The notes under the pieces are model-generated. The model saw only the letters and a list, made by a program, of their open reading frames with translations. It made no database searches and was not told the DNA's origin. The position numbers were made by a program, and so were the translations under genes. A stretch of DNA of 64,000 nt from Akkermansiaceae bacterium UBA2381 (GTDB lineage: Bacteria; Verrucomicrobiota; Verrucomicrobiia; Verrucomicrobiales; DEV007): positions 92,734 to 156,733 of the forward strand of contig DDSV01000034.1 of NCBI GenBank assembly GCA_002344215.1, read 5' to 3'. Numbering within the stretch: the first letter of the stretch is position 1; every line of letters starts with the position of its first letter. This document shows, piece by piece, positions 26,174 to 37,448 of this stretch.

Positions 26174-29100
26174 ATGAGATGGAAGGAGGCATTGCTTCAG
26201 ATTTTGGGCGGTTCCCTTGCCGCGTGCTCACTTGCAGTCGAGGGCGGGGGGCCTGACTTTGTCCGCGAAGTGCAGCCGGTGCTTTCAAATCACTGCTATG
26301 CCTGCCACGGGCCTGATGAGAAGGCGCGTGAGGCTGATCTCCGCCTGGACACGAGAGAGGGGGCTCTGACTGTCCTGACCCCGGGTAAGGCCGACAAAAG
26401 CGAGCTCATGGCCCGCATTACGACCCATGATTCCGATGAGGTGATGCCCCCGCCCGGGAAAAAGGAACCACTTTCAGAAAAGGATATCGATATCCTGCGG
26501 CGTTGGATTTCGGCGGGTGCAGTCTGGGGCAGGCACTGGGCCTTTGATCCGGTGGAACGTCCGGAGGTTCCGGCAGCGGAAGAGACGAAAGGAGCGCCTT
26601 TGGACGCCTTTGTTTTTGACGAGTTGCAGCGGAACGGTCTCGGCTTCGCCCCGGAAGCGGCGCGCGAGACCCTCCTGCGACGGGTGTCTCTCGATTTGAC
26701 GGGACTTCCCCCGCGAACTGAGGATCTCGCGGCGTTTCTTGATGACGATTCCCCGCAGGCCTTTGAAAGTGCGGTCGATAAACTGCTGGCTTCGCCCCAT
26801 TACGGCGAACGCTGGGCCCGCTGGTGGATGGACGCGGCGCGTTACGCCGATTCAAACGGCTACGAGAAGGATTCGGCCCGCTATGTCTGGCCGTATCGGG
26901 ACTGGCTCATTGACGCATTCAACGGGAATCTTCCCTACGACCAGTTTGTGATCAAGCAGGTGGCCGGTGACCTCATCCCGGGGGCATCGCTATCGGACCG
27001 TGTCGCGACCGGATTTTTGCGGAACTCGATGGTCAACGAGGAAGGTGCCGTCAACGCCGAGCAGTTTCGCATCGAGGGCATCTTTGATCGCGTTGATGCG
27101 ATCGGAAAGTCCGTCCTCGGGCTCACCATGCAATGTGCCCAGTGTCACACCCATAAGTACGATCCGATTACACACGACGAATACTACGGAATTTTCGCCT
27201 ACCTCAACAATGCACACGAGGCAACGTTACCGTTCCACACGGCGGAAGCGGGCAAAACAATAGCCGGGGTGGAAAAGAATCTCGCAGAGATCCGGGCCGG
27301 AGTGAAAAGGGAGGACTCCGAGTGGAACGGGAAGTTCCAAGAGTGGCTGGCGGCATCGCGATCCGCGATAAAATCAGACATCGAGTGGACCACGGTGACT
27401 CCAACCCACCTCGGCGACGGGGGGCAGAAGTTCTATGCGCAGGAGGATGGATCACTTCTGACCCAGGGATACTCACCGGCCCGCAGCACCGAACTTTTTG
27501 CCGGAGAGACGGATTTAAAGGAGATCGGGGCGCTTCGTCTTGAACTGCTCATGGACCCGTATCTCACCTATGGCGGGCCGGGGCGATCCAACGAAGGGAC
27601 CGCCGCCCTCAGTGAATTGAAGCTTCTTGCGGGTAATTCTCCCGACGATTTGAAGCCGGTAACCTTCGAACCGGCGCTATCCGATTTGAATCCTCCGGCG
27701 AGGCCGATTGATTCAAAAAAATACCCGGAGAAAGGAGGCAAAGCAGACCCTCGCACCGAGGGGCCTGCTTCTTTTGCCAATGACGGGGATCAGAAAACAG
27801 CCTGGGCAACGGATCAGGGGTGGCCCCGTTCCAATCAGCCTCGCGTTCTGGTCATGAACCTGAAGGAGAAAGTCAGCTCCGTTGAGGGGAAACCGATTTT
27901 TTTCAAAGTGGAAGTCGGGTGTCACCACGGGGGTTGGAACTCTGACGACAATCATCACCGAAACCTCGGACGATTCCGGTTTTCCTTTTCAACCGGGAGG
28001 TTCAATCAACCGGCGCCGCTCAGTCCGAAGTTGATCACTCTACTCGCGAAGGCGGAAGGCGCATGGACCGCTGATGAATCGGATTACCTCTTTGATTCCT
28101 GGATGAAAGCCGAACCCGCGCTCGCCGCCCAGGTTGAAAAGATGGATGCGGCCTTTTCACGGATCCCGTCCCCTGTTCCCCAACTGGTCATGCAGGAGAG
28201 GGAAGGGGTCTCCCGGCAGACCCGTCTTTACGATCGCGGTGAACAGACCCACCCGAAGCATGAAGTAAAGCCCCACGTTCCCGCCGCCTTTCATCCTCTT
28301 CCGGATGGTGGCAATCCCGCTTCCCGGCTGGCCCTGGCCCGCTGGCTCGTGGATCGGAAATCACCCACCGCAGCACGGGCGATTGTGAATCGAACCTGGC
28401 AGGCTTTCTTTGGAACAGGGATCGTGGAATCCCTCGAGGATCTCGGACATCAGTCCACTCCTCCCAGCCACCCCGAACTGCTCGACTGGCTCGCAGCGGA
28501 CTTGATGGAGAGCGGTTGGGACATGCGTCGACTGCACCGCACGATTGTCATGAGCCGGACCTACCGGCAGGACTCGGCGATGCGGGGGAATCTGGCGGAA
28601 CTTGACCCACAAAACCGGCTTCTCGCGCGAGGTTCCCGTTTCCGTCCCGAGGCGGAGGTCGTTCGTGATATCCAGCTCGCCGCCAGTGGATTACTCGACC
28701 GCACCGTGGGCGGAGACAGTGTTCGTCCGCCGATTCCGCGCTTTCTCTTTGATCCGCCGGCCAGTTATGGCCCGAAGGAGTGGATTGAGGACACCGAGCC
28801 GTCCCGGCGCTATCGGAGGGCGCTTTACACCTTCCGGTTTCGAACGGTTCCTCCTCCGTTCCTTGCGGCGTTCGATGCTCCTTCCGGAGAAATTTCCTGT
28901 GTGCGTCGTCCCCGCTCGACGACCCCAATGCAGGCGCTCGCCCTCTTGAATGAACCTCTCTCGGTCGAGGCGGCCGGGGCTCTTTCAAGCGTAATGGCCA
29001 AATCCACGGGCACGCTTTCCGAAACGATCAGCGATGCCTTTCGTCAATGCACCAGCCGATTGCCGCAACCGGATGAACTGAACGTACTCATCGGATTGTT

Positions 29101-29188
29101 CGAAAAGGAGAAAGGAGCCGGAGCGGACCCATTCCTGGCGGTCGCGCGAGTGCTGCTAAATCTCGATGAGACCATCACGCGTTCCTGA
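26174..29188 (+). CDS. PSD1 protein: planctomycete cytochrome c + DUF1549 + DUF1553
   Basis: A 1004-aa exported protein. A cytochrome c-like motif CYACH sits at residues 41-45. DUF1549 follows (RRVSLDLTGLPP, YGERWARWWMDAARYADS, MQCAQCHTHKYDPI). After a beta-sandwich middle section comes DUF1553 (ALARWLVDRKSP, IVNRTWQAFFGTGIV, IVMSRTYRQDS, TPMQALALLNEP). The family is nearly confined to PVC bacteria and is usually next to a DUF1501 gene, as here 38 bases downstream. The function is not known; electron transfer linked to carbohydrate breakdown has been proposed. Start ATG 26174 preferred over TTG 26129. Confidence 0.92.
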   Translation: MRWKEALLQILGGSLAACSLAVEGGGPDFVREVQPVLSNHCYACHGPDEKAREADLRLDTREGALTVLTPGKADKSELMARITTHDSDEVMPPPGKKEPLSEKDIDILRRWISAGAVWGRHWAFDPVERPEVPAAEETKGAPLDAFVFDELQRNGLGFAPEAARETLLRRVSLDLTGLPPRTEDLAAFLDDDSPQAFESAVDKLLASPHYGERWARWWMDAARYADSNGYEKDSARYVWPYRDWLIDAFNGNLPYDQFVIKQVAGDLIPGASLSDRVATGFLRNSMVNEEGAVNAEQFRIEGIFDRVDAIGKSVLGLTMQCAQCHTHKYDPITHDEYYGIFAYLNNAHEATLPFHTAEAGKTIAGVEKNLAEIRAGVKREDSEWNGKFQEWLAASRSAIKSDIEWTTVTPTHLGDGGQKFYAQEDGSLLTQGYSPARSTELFAGETDLKEIGALRLELLMDPYLTYGGPGRSNEGTAALSELKLLAGNSPDDLKPVTFEPALSDLNPPARPIDSKKYPEKGGKADPRTEGPASFANDGDQKTAWATDQGWPRSNQPRVLVMNLKEKVSSVEGKPIFFKVEVGCHHGGWNSDDNHHRNLGRFRFSFSTGRFNQPAPLSPKLITLLAKAEGAWTADESDYLFDSWMKAEPALAAQVEKMDAAFSRIPSPVPQLVMQEREGVSRQTRLYDRGEQTHPKHEVKPHVPAAFHPLPDGGNPASRLALARWLVDRKSPTAARAIVNRTWQAFFGTGIVESLEDLGHQSTPPSHPELLDWLAADLMESGWDMRRLHRTIVMSRTYRQDSAMRGNLAELDPQNRLLARGSRFRPEAEVVRDIQLAASGLLDRTVGGDSVRPPIPRFLFDPPASYGPKEWIEDTEPSRRYRRALYTFRFRTVPPPFLAAFDAPSGEISCVRRPRSTTPMQALALLNEPLSVEAAGALSSVMAKSTGTLSETISDAFRQCTSRLPQPDELNVLIGLFEKEKGAGADPFLAVARVLLNLDETITRS

Positions 29189-29226
29189 GCGCCTCTGTTA
29201 CCAATTTTCGTCTTCGTAGACCTTCC

Positions 29227-30666
<1,440 letters not shown>

Positions 30667-30680
30667 CAAGGGTGGTGAAA

Positions 30681-31949
30681 TTACGCCGGAAGCCGCTCAA
30701 TCTCCGCTCCGAGATTGATCAGTTTTTCATCGATGTGCTCGTAGCCGCGGTCGATGTGGTAGACCCGCGAGATCTCGGTGTTTCCTTTCGCGGTCAAAGC
30801 TGAAAGGACGAGCGCGGCTGAGGCGCGAAGATCACTCGCCATGACCGGCGCAGCGCTGAGCCGGTCAACCCCGTGAATGATGGCGGTGCCGTCATCGACG
30901 GAGATGTCAGCGCCCATGCGCTTCATCTCCGAAGCATGCATGAAACGCTGGGGGAAGATGGTATCCCGCACGACACTCGTGCCCGGAGTCGTGGCGAAGA
31001 GTGAGCACATCTGTGCCTGCATATCGGTGGGGAATCCGGGATAAGGCTCGGTGGTAATGTTAGCGCCCACCGGATTCTTCGCCTTGTGGACGGTGACGGT
31101 GGTCTTCGTTGTCTCCACCTTGCAGCCGCATCGGCGAAGCACTTCGGTGACGCAGGCAAGGTGCTCTGGAACGACCCGCCGCAGGGTGATGCTTTCTTTG
31201 GCCGCCATCGCACCGGCGACCATGAAGGTGCCTGCCTCAATTCGGTCGGGAATGACGGTGTGCTCGACGCCACCGAGCTCGCTCACTCCCTCAATTTCAA
31301 TACGGGGAGTTCCTGCTCCGGAGATCTTTGCGCCCATCGCATTGAGGAAATCCGCGAGATCGACGACTTCGGGCTCACAGGCGGCACCGGTGATGATGGT
31401 GGTCCCCTTGGCAAGAACGGCGGCCATCATGACATTGTCGGTTCCCAGCACCGTGGCGCCATGTTTGCCGCTCATGTCGATCACCTTTCCGGTCAACCCA
31501 TAGCGGGCTTCGAGGTGGACGTTTCCTCCTTCGACAGTGGCCTCCGCTCCGAGGCCCTCAAGGCCCCGAAGGTGAAGGTCGATGGGACGGTCTCCGATGA
31601 CGCAGCCTCCCGGGAGGGAGACGCTGGCCCGGTTGTGGCGGGCGAGGAGAGGCCCCATGACACAGACGGAAGCCCGCATCTTGCGGACCAGGTCGTAGGG
31701 GGCCTCGTGGCTTCTCAGTTTCTCGCATTTGATGACAACGTTGCCGCTAGCCCGCTCGACTTCGGCCCCGAGATTCTGGAGAATCTGCAGCATATAGTTT
31801 GTATCCGAGACATCGGGAACTCTCCGAATGACACACTGTTCGCGGGTCAAAAGCGTCGCCGCAAGAATAGGCAGGGAGGCGTTCTTGGATCCGCTGATGT
31901 TGACGCTTCCCTCAAGCGAGCTTCCTCCATGAACGATAAACTTTTCCAT
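30681..31949 (-). CDS. murA: UDP-N-acetylglucosamine 1-carboxyvinyltransferase
   Basis: A 422-aa protein, the normal MurA length. It transfers enolpyruvate from PEP to UDP-GlcNAc in the first committed step of peptidoglycan synthesis. Seen: SGSKNASLPILAATLL with the Lys-Asn pair, and the catalytic Cys of PGGCVIGDRP near residue 116, so fosfomycin sensitivity would be expected. Downstream of prmC on the same strand with a 62-base gap. Convergent with the DUF1501 gene. Confidence 0.97.
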   Translation of the reverse strand: MEKFIVHGGSSLEGSVNISGSKNASLPILAATLLTREQCVIRRVPDVSDTNYMLQILQNLGAEVERASGNVVIKCEKLRSHEAPYDLVRKMRASVCVMGPLLARHNRASVSLPGGCVIGDRPIDLHLRGLEGLGAEATVEGGNVHLEARYGLTGKVIDMSGKHGATVLGTDNVMMAAVLAKGTTIITGAACEPEVVDLADFLNAMGAKISGAGTPRIEIEGVSELGGVEHTVIPDRIEAGTFMVAGAMAAKESITLRRVVPEHLACVTEVLRRCGCKVETTKTTVTVHKAKNPVGANITTEPYPGFPTDMQAQMCSLFATTPGTSVVRDTIFPQRFMHASEMKRMGADISVDDGTAIIHGVDRLSAAPVMASDLRASAALVLSALTAKGNTEISRVYHIDRGYEHIDEKLINLGAEIERLPA

Positions 31950-32011
31950 GTCTTATTCTTGAAAATATGATGTGTCTGACGGCAATGAACAGGGCGGGGA
32001 CCTTAGCAGCA

Positions 32012-32863
32012 TTAAGCTGATTTGGTAGCGAAAAGAAAGCGCTCAATTCCGGAAAGATCGGCCTGAATCTCCACCGGATGAAATCCCTGATCCTCGGCGA
32101 GGAGCCTTAATTCCTCCGCTTGGCCAATCCCGAACTCCATCGCGATCAAGCCGCCCGAATTGAGATAGGCAGGGGATTCCCTGAGGAAGCGATCCATAAT
32201 CTCCGTCCCCTTGTCTCCTCCGTAAAGGGCGAGAGCCGGATCGCGACGCACCTCGCGGCTTAGTTCGGTCTCACTGGCGGCAGGGATGTAGGGAAGATTG
32301 GCGGTGATCAGGTCGAATTTCCCTGTGATGGCGGAAAAGAGGTCGCTCTCGACGAGTTCGATCGAGCTACCCGGGTTGAGGAGGGCATCCGCATTCTCCT
32401 TTGCCAGCGAAAGCGCATCGGGTGAGATATCCGAGAGGGTGACGCGGGCCCCGCGGTCCGCAAGGCGGGCAGCGAGCGAGATGCCGATCACTCCCGATCC
32501 ACATCCAACGTCAAGAATGGCGGGACTGTCGGGCCATTGGCGGGTCAGCAATTTATGGGTGAGCTCTTCAGTTTCCGGTCTGGGAATCAGGGCCCTGGGA
32601 TCGGTCTTAAAGGCAAGATCACAAAACTCCGTGGTTCCGAGCAGATGCTGGAGAGGTTCACCGCGTCCGCGCTGTTTGGTCAACTCCCGCAGGATGGCAA
32701 GCTGGTTCTCGGGAATCGGCCGATCGAAATCCATGTAGAGCTGCATCCGCTCGAGCTTCAGGACATGAGAGAGGAGGAGCTCCATATTGAGGCGGGCGTC
32801 CTCGACCTCGTGTTTCTGAAGGTAGTCAGCTCCCTTTTTGAGGGTATCGAGGATTGTCGCCAT
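32012..32863 (-). CDS. prmC: Release factor glutamine methyltransferase
   Basis: A 283-aa protein from ATG 32863; the longer frame upstream is shadow of the next gene. PrmC methylates the GGQ glutamine of RF1/RF2. Motifs: helical N-terminal domain (LLLSHVLKLER), IPRPETEEL, SAM site LDVGCGSGVIGISLA, and NLPY in TANLPYIP, where most family members have NPPY. The Leu variant is conservative but worth noting. Followed by murA. Confidence 0.94.
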   Translation of the reverse strand: MATILDTLKKGADYLQKHEVEDARLNMELLLSHVLKLERMQLYMDFDRPIPENQLAILRELTKQRGRGEPLQHLLGTTEFCDLAFKTDPRALIPRPETEELTHKLLTRQWPDSPAILDVGCGSGVIGISLAARLADRGARVTLSDISPDALSLAKENADALLNPGSSIELVESDLFSAITGKFDLITANLPYIPAASETELSREVRRDPALALYGGDKGTEIMDRFLRESPAYLNSGGLIAMEFGIGQAEELRLLAEDQGFHPVEIQADLSGIERFLFATKSA

Positions 32864-32885
32864 AGTTGCCCTGTGGTCCTCGTCC

Positions 32886-34094
32886 TCAGAAGCCGAATCG
32901 ACTCGAAGGGAGCGGCCGTGCCTTGAAGATGTAGAACGGCGGGGCAGTGATATCCTTGCCGCTGTTGAAGAAGGGAGTCCGGTGGAGCTGGCTGCTGAAG
33001 AAATGCAGGTTTCCATCGGGGCCGATGGCAAGGCCTCCGGGCCAGGTGATTCTCGGGTCAAGGATGAGGAGCCGGAGATTCAGATAGTTTTCGTCGGGTG
33101 AGACGTAGTCGATTGATCCGCGCGAGATATCACCAAAGTAAATGCGCCCTTTTGAGTCGATCGTCATGCTATCGCAGATCGGTTTGGGCGAGACCCCGGT
33201 GACCTGGCTCGCCAGCACGTGGGGGGCGATTGCGGGGTCAGTGAGGAGCTGGGTTTTGATTTTGTAGAGGGAAGCTCCATTCCTCGGGCCGTAGTAGAGC
33301 CATTCGCCCTTCCGGTCGAGTGCGATGGGATTGACTCCGGTCAAAGGGCTGGCGATGGCCCCGTCGGGTCGACGCACTTCCACGACGCGTCCCTCAAGGG
33401 CGAGCGAAACCGCCTGATCCTGCTGGACGGAACGATCCCCCTCGAGCACCCGTCGGGTGAGACCGGTCTGGGTATCCACGATAATGATGGCGGAACTGAA
33501 CCCGTCCGCCGGGTCGGCGATATAAATAAACGGTCCCACCGGATCCAGGGCGATGTTGGTGAGAAACGAGTAAGGCGAAAGGGCCAGGGCATCAATGACA
33601 ATGACTTTGTGATGCTGATTGCGCTTGGTGTCCCAGGCGACCAGTTTGGGCGGAGTGCCGGACCGTCTCCCGTTGTCGAGCATCCAGACAATGCCGCGGG
33701 CATCGGAAGCAATCCCGAGAACGGAGTCGAGCAGCATCGGATTGCCGGAACCGGGGGTGTTCATCTCGGCGTTAGGGAATGGCTCCCAGCTCTTCTCCCG
33801 GTCCAGTCTCATTACCCGGAAGGGAGGGTTAAAAAACTGGTGGAAAGCGACCACGTAGTCTCCGGACGGGAGAATACACATCCCTCCGGGTCCGGCCGGG
33901 GCCTGCGCCGTCTCCTGCAACTCGTCGTCACCTTTTTTGAAAAAATTCGGCAGCGTGGGGAGTTTTAGATCGGGTGCGGGTGACGATACCACAAACAGGG
34001 TGAGCGCCGAAAAGATCATCCAAACGGAGGAAAGTGAACCCGGAAGGATTCCATTTCCACCCGTCAGGGTGAGCTGTCTGGAGTGCTTTAGCAT
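32886..34094 (-). CDS. Exported MRJP/yellow-like propeller protein
   Basis: About 402 aa from ATG 34094 (TTG at 34139 and ATG at 34019 are alternatives). A hydrophobic signal-like segment (MIFSALTLFVVS) precedes a six-bladed propeller resembling the major royal jelly protein/yellow family: IVWMLDNGRRSG, KLVAWDTKRN, LTNIALDPVGPFIYIADPADG, GVNPIALDRKGEWLYYGPRNG, CDSMTIDSKGRIYFGDI. Bacterial members are periplasmic and of uncertain function. It sits between ptsI and prmC in a minus-strand run. Confidence 0.8.
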   Translation of the reverse strand: MLKHSRQLTLTGGNGILPGSLSSVWMIFSALTLFVVSSPAPDLKLPTLPNFFKKGDDELQETAQAPAGPGGMCILPSGDYVVAFHQFFNPPFRVMRLDREKSWEPFPNAEMNTPGSGNPMLLDSVLGIASDARGIVWMLDNGRRSGTPPKLVAWDTKRNQHHKVIVIDALALSPYSFLTNIALDPVGPFIYIADPADGFSSAIIIVDTQTGLTRRVLEGDRSVQQDQAVSLALEGRVVEVRRPDGAIASPLTGVNPIALDRKGEWLYYGPRNGASLYKIKTQLLTDPAIAPHVLASQVTGVSPKPICDSMTIDSKGRIYFGDISRGSIDYVSPDENYLNLRLLILDPRITWPGGLAIGPDGNLHFFSSQLHRTPFFNSGKDITAPPFYIFKARPLPSSRFGF

Positions 34095-34175
34095 CGTTCG
34101 TGAAAAAGAGGGGGGAGGGGGAAGAACAATCTCTGCCAAAATCAGGAAGCGTCAATATTTAGGGGGGACGGAACT

Positions 34176-35951
34176 CTAAAGAATCAGTTCAGGATAAAAT
34201 TTTTCCGCCATTTCCAGGCTCTGTTTCCGAACGCTGGTGGAGGTGCCGCAGTCCCGCAATTTATCAGTCATTTTGCGGCAGGTGGCGGAGTCGAGGCGGG
34301 AGATGGCCAGTCGAGCTTTCAAGAGCTGGGACGCTCCGACTGATAGCTCGTCGACGCCAAGACCGACCCAGATCGGCGCCATCAAAATATCGCTCGCCGC
34401 CTCTCCACAGATACCGCACCAGATCCCGTTGCGGTGGGCGGCATCCACCGTTTCGCGAATCATCCCGATCACGGAAGGGTGAAACGGCTGATAGAGGTGC
34501 GCGACGCGATCATTGACCCGGTCGACGGCGGTCGTGTACTGGATCAGATCATTGGTTCCGATGCTGAAAAAATCGACCTCTTTGGCCAGATGGTCGGCAA
34601 TCATGACGGCACTGGGGATCTCGATCATTGCCCCGACTTCGATTTTTTCGTCGAATGGTATCCCGCTGCTTCTCAGCTCCTCTTTCGCCAATTCAAGCTG
34701 GCTTCGAGCCCCTTGCAGTTCCTCAAGAGTTGAAATGAAGGGAAACATGAGTCGTACCTTTCCATGGGCACTGGCTCTAAGAATGGCGCGGAGTTGGATG
34801 CGGAAATCCTCCGGTTGATCAAGGCTGAGCCGTATACCCCGCCACCCGAGGAATGGATTTGGCTCGGGATTCTCGAATAGTTCGGGGCACAGTTTATCAC
34901 CTCCAATGTCGAGAGTGCGGATAATGACTCCGTGGGGCCGGGTGGCTTCGGCGACTTTCCGGTAGTTCAGGGCCTGATTGGTTTCACTTCTCAGTTCCTT
35001 GCGACTAAGGTAGAAAAACTCGGTCCGATAGAGCCCGACTCCTTCCGCTCCCTGCTCAGCCACTCCGGCCAGTTCTTCAATAAATTCAATATTGGCGGAA
35101 AGGACGATTTTTTTCCGGTCAGACGTCAGGGTCTCCTGATGCTTGAGGGGTTCAAGCTCATGCAGGATGGACTTTTCCCGCTCGATGATGGTCTCGTACC
35201 CGGCCAGGGTCGAGGGAGTGGGGTTGAGGATGACCAATCCGTGGTATCCGTCGATCAGAACGATGTCGCCGGAGGAGAACGCCTCCGAAATCTCATGAAG
35301 CGCCACGACCGCCGGGATGTTGAGCGATCTCGCCATGATCGCTGTATGCGATGTGGGGCTGCCGATCTCGGTGGCAAACCCGTGAACCTTGGTGCGGTCA
35401 AGGCTTACCGTATCCGAGGGGGTGAGGTCGTGGGCGAGAATAATCCGTGTCCCCGGCTGAAGAACGCGACCGTCCTCGCCGTTTGTTCCCGAGTAGCGCA
35501 GATTCTTTAGAACGCGTTTGGCAACATCCTCAATATCGACGGCTCTTTCGCGGAGATAGGGATCTGCAATCTTCCGAAGTGAGTCGATGTACCGCTTTAC
35601 AACCGAGTAGTAGGCCCACTCAATCGACCGGAGTTGTGTTTCGGTGATGCGAAGAACCTCATTGAGGACGCTCGAGTCCTCCAGAATGAGGAGGTGGGCA
35701 TCAAAAATGGCCGAATGGCTCTCACCTTCACTCGAACTGATTTCCTGCTGGAGTTCCAGAATCTGTTCCCGCGTTGCAACCAGTGCGAGGGAAAGGCGCG
35801 CCTTTTCAGATTCGATTCGGGAACGGTCGATGGTGAGATGTTCCGGCTCCTCCAGAGTGCGGCCAAGACGTTCTGCCGGGCCTATGGCAATGCCCGGAGA
35901 GACACCGATTCCCTGAAGGCGGGTTTCGGTTTTGGATTCGGACAATATCAT
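34176..35951 (-). CDS. ptsI: Phosphoenolpyruvate-protein phosphotransferase (PTS enzyme I)
   Basis: A 591-aa protein from ATG 35951. EI moves phosphate from PEP to HPr. Seen: N-terminal LQGIGVSPGIAIGPA, active-site His in GSPTSHTAIMARSL near residue 202, PEP-site LDIGGDK and GLYRTEFF, FSIGTNDLIQYT and the late catalytic Cys in GICGEAA. Its 5' neighbour is the HPr gene, 89 bases upstream. Confidence 0.96.
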   Translation of the reverse strand: MILSESKTETRLQGIGVSPGIAIGPAERLGRTLEEPEHLTIDRSRIESEKARLSLALVATREQILELQQEISSSEGESHSAIFDAHLLILEDSSVLNEVLRITETQLRSIEWAYYSVVKRYIDSLRKIADPYLRERAVDIEDVAKRVLKNLRYSGTNGEDGRVLQPGTRIILAHDLTPSDTVSLDRTKVHGFATEIGSPTSHTAIMARSLNIPAVVALHEISEAFSSGDIVLIDGYHGLVILNPTPSTLAGYETIIEREKSILHELEPLKHQETLTSDRKKIVLSANIEFIEELAGVAEQGAEGVGLYRTEFFYLSRKELRSETNQALNYRKVAEATRPHGVIIRTLDIGGDKLCPELFENPEPNPFLGWRGIRLSLDQPEDFRIQLRAILRASAHGKVRLMFPFISTLEELQGARSQLELAKEELRSSGIPFDEKIEVGAMIEIPSAVMIADHLAKEVDFFSIGTNDLIQYTTAVDRVNDRVAHLYQPFHPSVIGMIRETVDAAHRNGIWCGICGEAASDILMAPIWVGLGVDELSVGASQLLKARLAISRLDSATCRKMTDKLRDCGTSTSVRKQSLEMAEKFYPELIL

Positions 35952-36040
35952 GCGGCAACTGGTTCCTAAACGGTTCGGAAGCCGAAATATTATGGGCCCG
36001 GAGCCGAAAGTGGGCCAAACTCGCAGAAAACGCCCGAAGA

Positions 36041-36310
36041 TCAACAATCCGCTTCAAATCCGCTGTTCACGAGCTTACTCAGCTGCTCCAGCGCGGCGTC
36101 CGCACCATCCCCCTCTGCGGTCACCTTGATGACGGTTCCCTGCGAGGCGGCAAGCATCATGAGGCCCATGATGCTTTTGCCATTGATCTCCTCATCGTCC
36201 TTTTCAACCCACACCTCGCACGAATAGCGACTGGCAATCTTGACGAACTTCGCGGCCGGCCTGGCATGCAGTCCGTCCTCATTCGGAATGGTAAGCTCGC
36301 AAACTGGCAT
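36041..36310 (-). CDS. ptsH: Phosphocarrier protein HPr
   Basis: An 89-aa protein. The active His15 is in GLHARPAAKF, and Ser46 in GKSIMGLMML is the site phosphorylated by HprK. Both residues are intact, so the protein can be phosphorylated by EI and by HprK. The start is ATG 36310 rather than TTG 36313. It lies 40 bases downstream of hprK and upstream of ptsI. The conserved regulatory Ser with HprK argues for a signalling role. Confidence 0.96.
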   Translation of the reverse strand: MPVCELTIPNEDGLHARPAAKFVKIASRYSCEVWVEKDDEEINGKSIMGLMMLAASQGTVIKVTAEGDGADAALEQLSKLVNSGFEADC

Positions 36311-36350
36311 CAATGCAAAGGCGGTTCAGGAGAATTTGGAGCAAGGGCGC

Positions 36351-37325
36351 TTAGAACATTGATTTACGTTCGTCATGCATCCTTTTCAAGAGTTTCTTAT
36401 TGAATTCGACGGCGGTATCATGGCCAAGCGCTTTCAATTTCTGGTCAAGCGCGGCGACTTCGATCAATTGTGCCATATCGCGTCCGGCCGCCACGGGGAG
36501 CTGAACATGAGGGATCTCAAGACCAAGAATCTCAGTCGTCTTCCTATCAACTCCCACCCGTTCCATCTCATTCATTGATTCCTCCTTCTTCAGGGAGATT
36601 ACCAGGTCGAGCCTCTTTTCGGTGCGAAAGGTGCCCACACCGAAGAGAGCGGCGACATTGATGATCCCGAGGCCCCGAACCTCCATATACGTGCGGCCCA
36701 GTTCAGGCGAAGTTCCGATCAGTTCCCTATCCTCAATATTTCTGATTCTGACGAGGTCATCGGAGACAAGACTGGCACCCCTGCGCAGGAGACCGAGAAC
36801 AGTCTCGCTTTTTCCCGTGCCGCTATCGCCCTGGATGAGAATACCGATTCCCATGACGTCGACCATACAACCGTGCACCGAGGTTGTGGGAGCGAACTCC
36901 CAGTCCAGTCGGACGGTCGCGGCGTTGATGTAGTTCATGGTGACCATCGACGTCTGGAACACCGAGATCCCGGCATCGTTGGCAATTTCAAGGAGAGAGT
37001 CGGGCAGGTGCTGGCCACGGCTGACGACGATACAGGGGATCTGCTGCCGGCAGAGATCGGAGAAGCGCTTTTCGGCGTTCGCCTCGCTCAGGTGGCGCAG
37101 GTAGGATCGTTCGGCCTGTCCGATTACCTGGATGCGGTGCAGGGCAAAATACTTGTAGAATCCCGAGAGCGCCAGACCCGGACGATTGATCGTGGGTTCG
37201 AGAATCTCGCGGCTGAAACCCTTGTCGGTTCCGACAAGTTCCATCGCGAGATCTTCGTGGTGGCGCTTGAAGAAGTCACCGACCTTGATCGAGACGGGCT
37301 TGGAGATCGTGGGGTTGCGGGGCAT
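36351..37325 (-). CDS. hprK: HPr kinase/phosphorylase
   Basis: A 324-aa protein. HprK phosphorylates and dephosphorylates Ser46 of HPr using ATP or phosphate. Seen: the N-terminal domain with CIVVSRGQHLP, VHGCMVDVMG carrying the conserved His, P-loop GDSGTGKSE near residue 170, and the signature MEVRGLGIINV. First gene of hprK-ptsH-ptsI on the minus strand. A terminator lies just upstream (37377-37404), so its promoter must lie in the ~50 bases between them. Confidence 0.95.
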   Translation of the reverse strand: MPRNPTISKPVSIKVGDFFKRHHEDLAMELVGTDKGFSREILEPTINRPGLALSGFYKYFALHRIQVIGQAERSYLRHLSEANAEKRFSDLCRQQIPCIVVSRGQHLPDSLLEIANDAGISVFQTSMVTMNYINAATVRLDWEFAPTTSVHGCMVDVMGIGILIQGDSGTGKSETVLGLLRRGASLVSDDLVRIRNIEDRELIGTSPELGRTYMEVRGLGIINVAALFGVGTFRTEKRLDLVISLKKEESMNEMERVGVDRKTTEILGLEIPHVQLPVAAGRDMAQLIEVAALDQKLKALGHDTAVEFNKKLLKRMHDERKSMF

Positions 37326-37376
37326 GGCTGCTATTCAGGCAACTATTCTACAGGCGCGTCGCCGAAGCGAACAAAA

Positions 37377-37404
37377 AAAAGGCGGGACCGAAGTCCCGCC
37401 TTTT
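37377..37404 (-). terminator. Rho-independent terminator of the porin gene
   Basis: Perfect GGCGGGAC/GTCCCGCC stem with a CGAA loop, flanked by A-run and T-run. On the minus strand the T-run is eight bases (37373-37380). On the plus strand there are four T, so it is also a possible bidirectional terminator. Confidence 0.88.
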
Positions 37405-37448
37405 AAACCAAGGGATCCCCGCCAAGAAGCGGGAAAAATTAACAGAAC

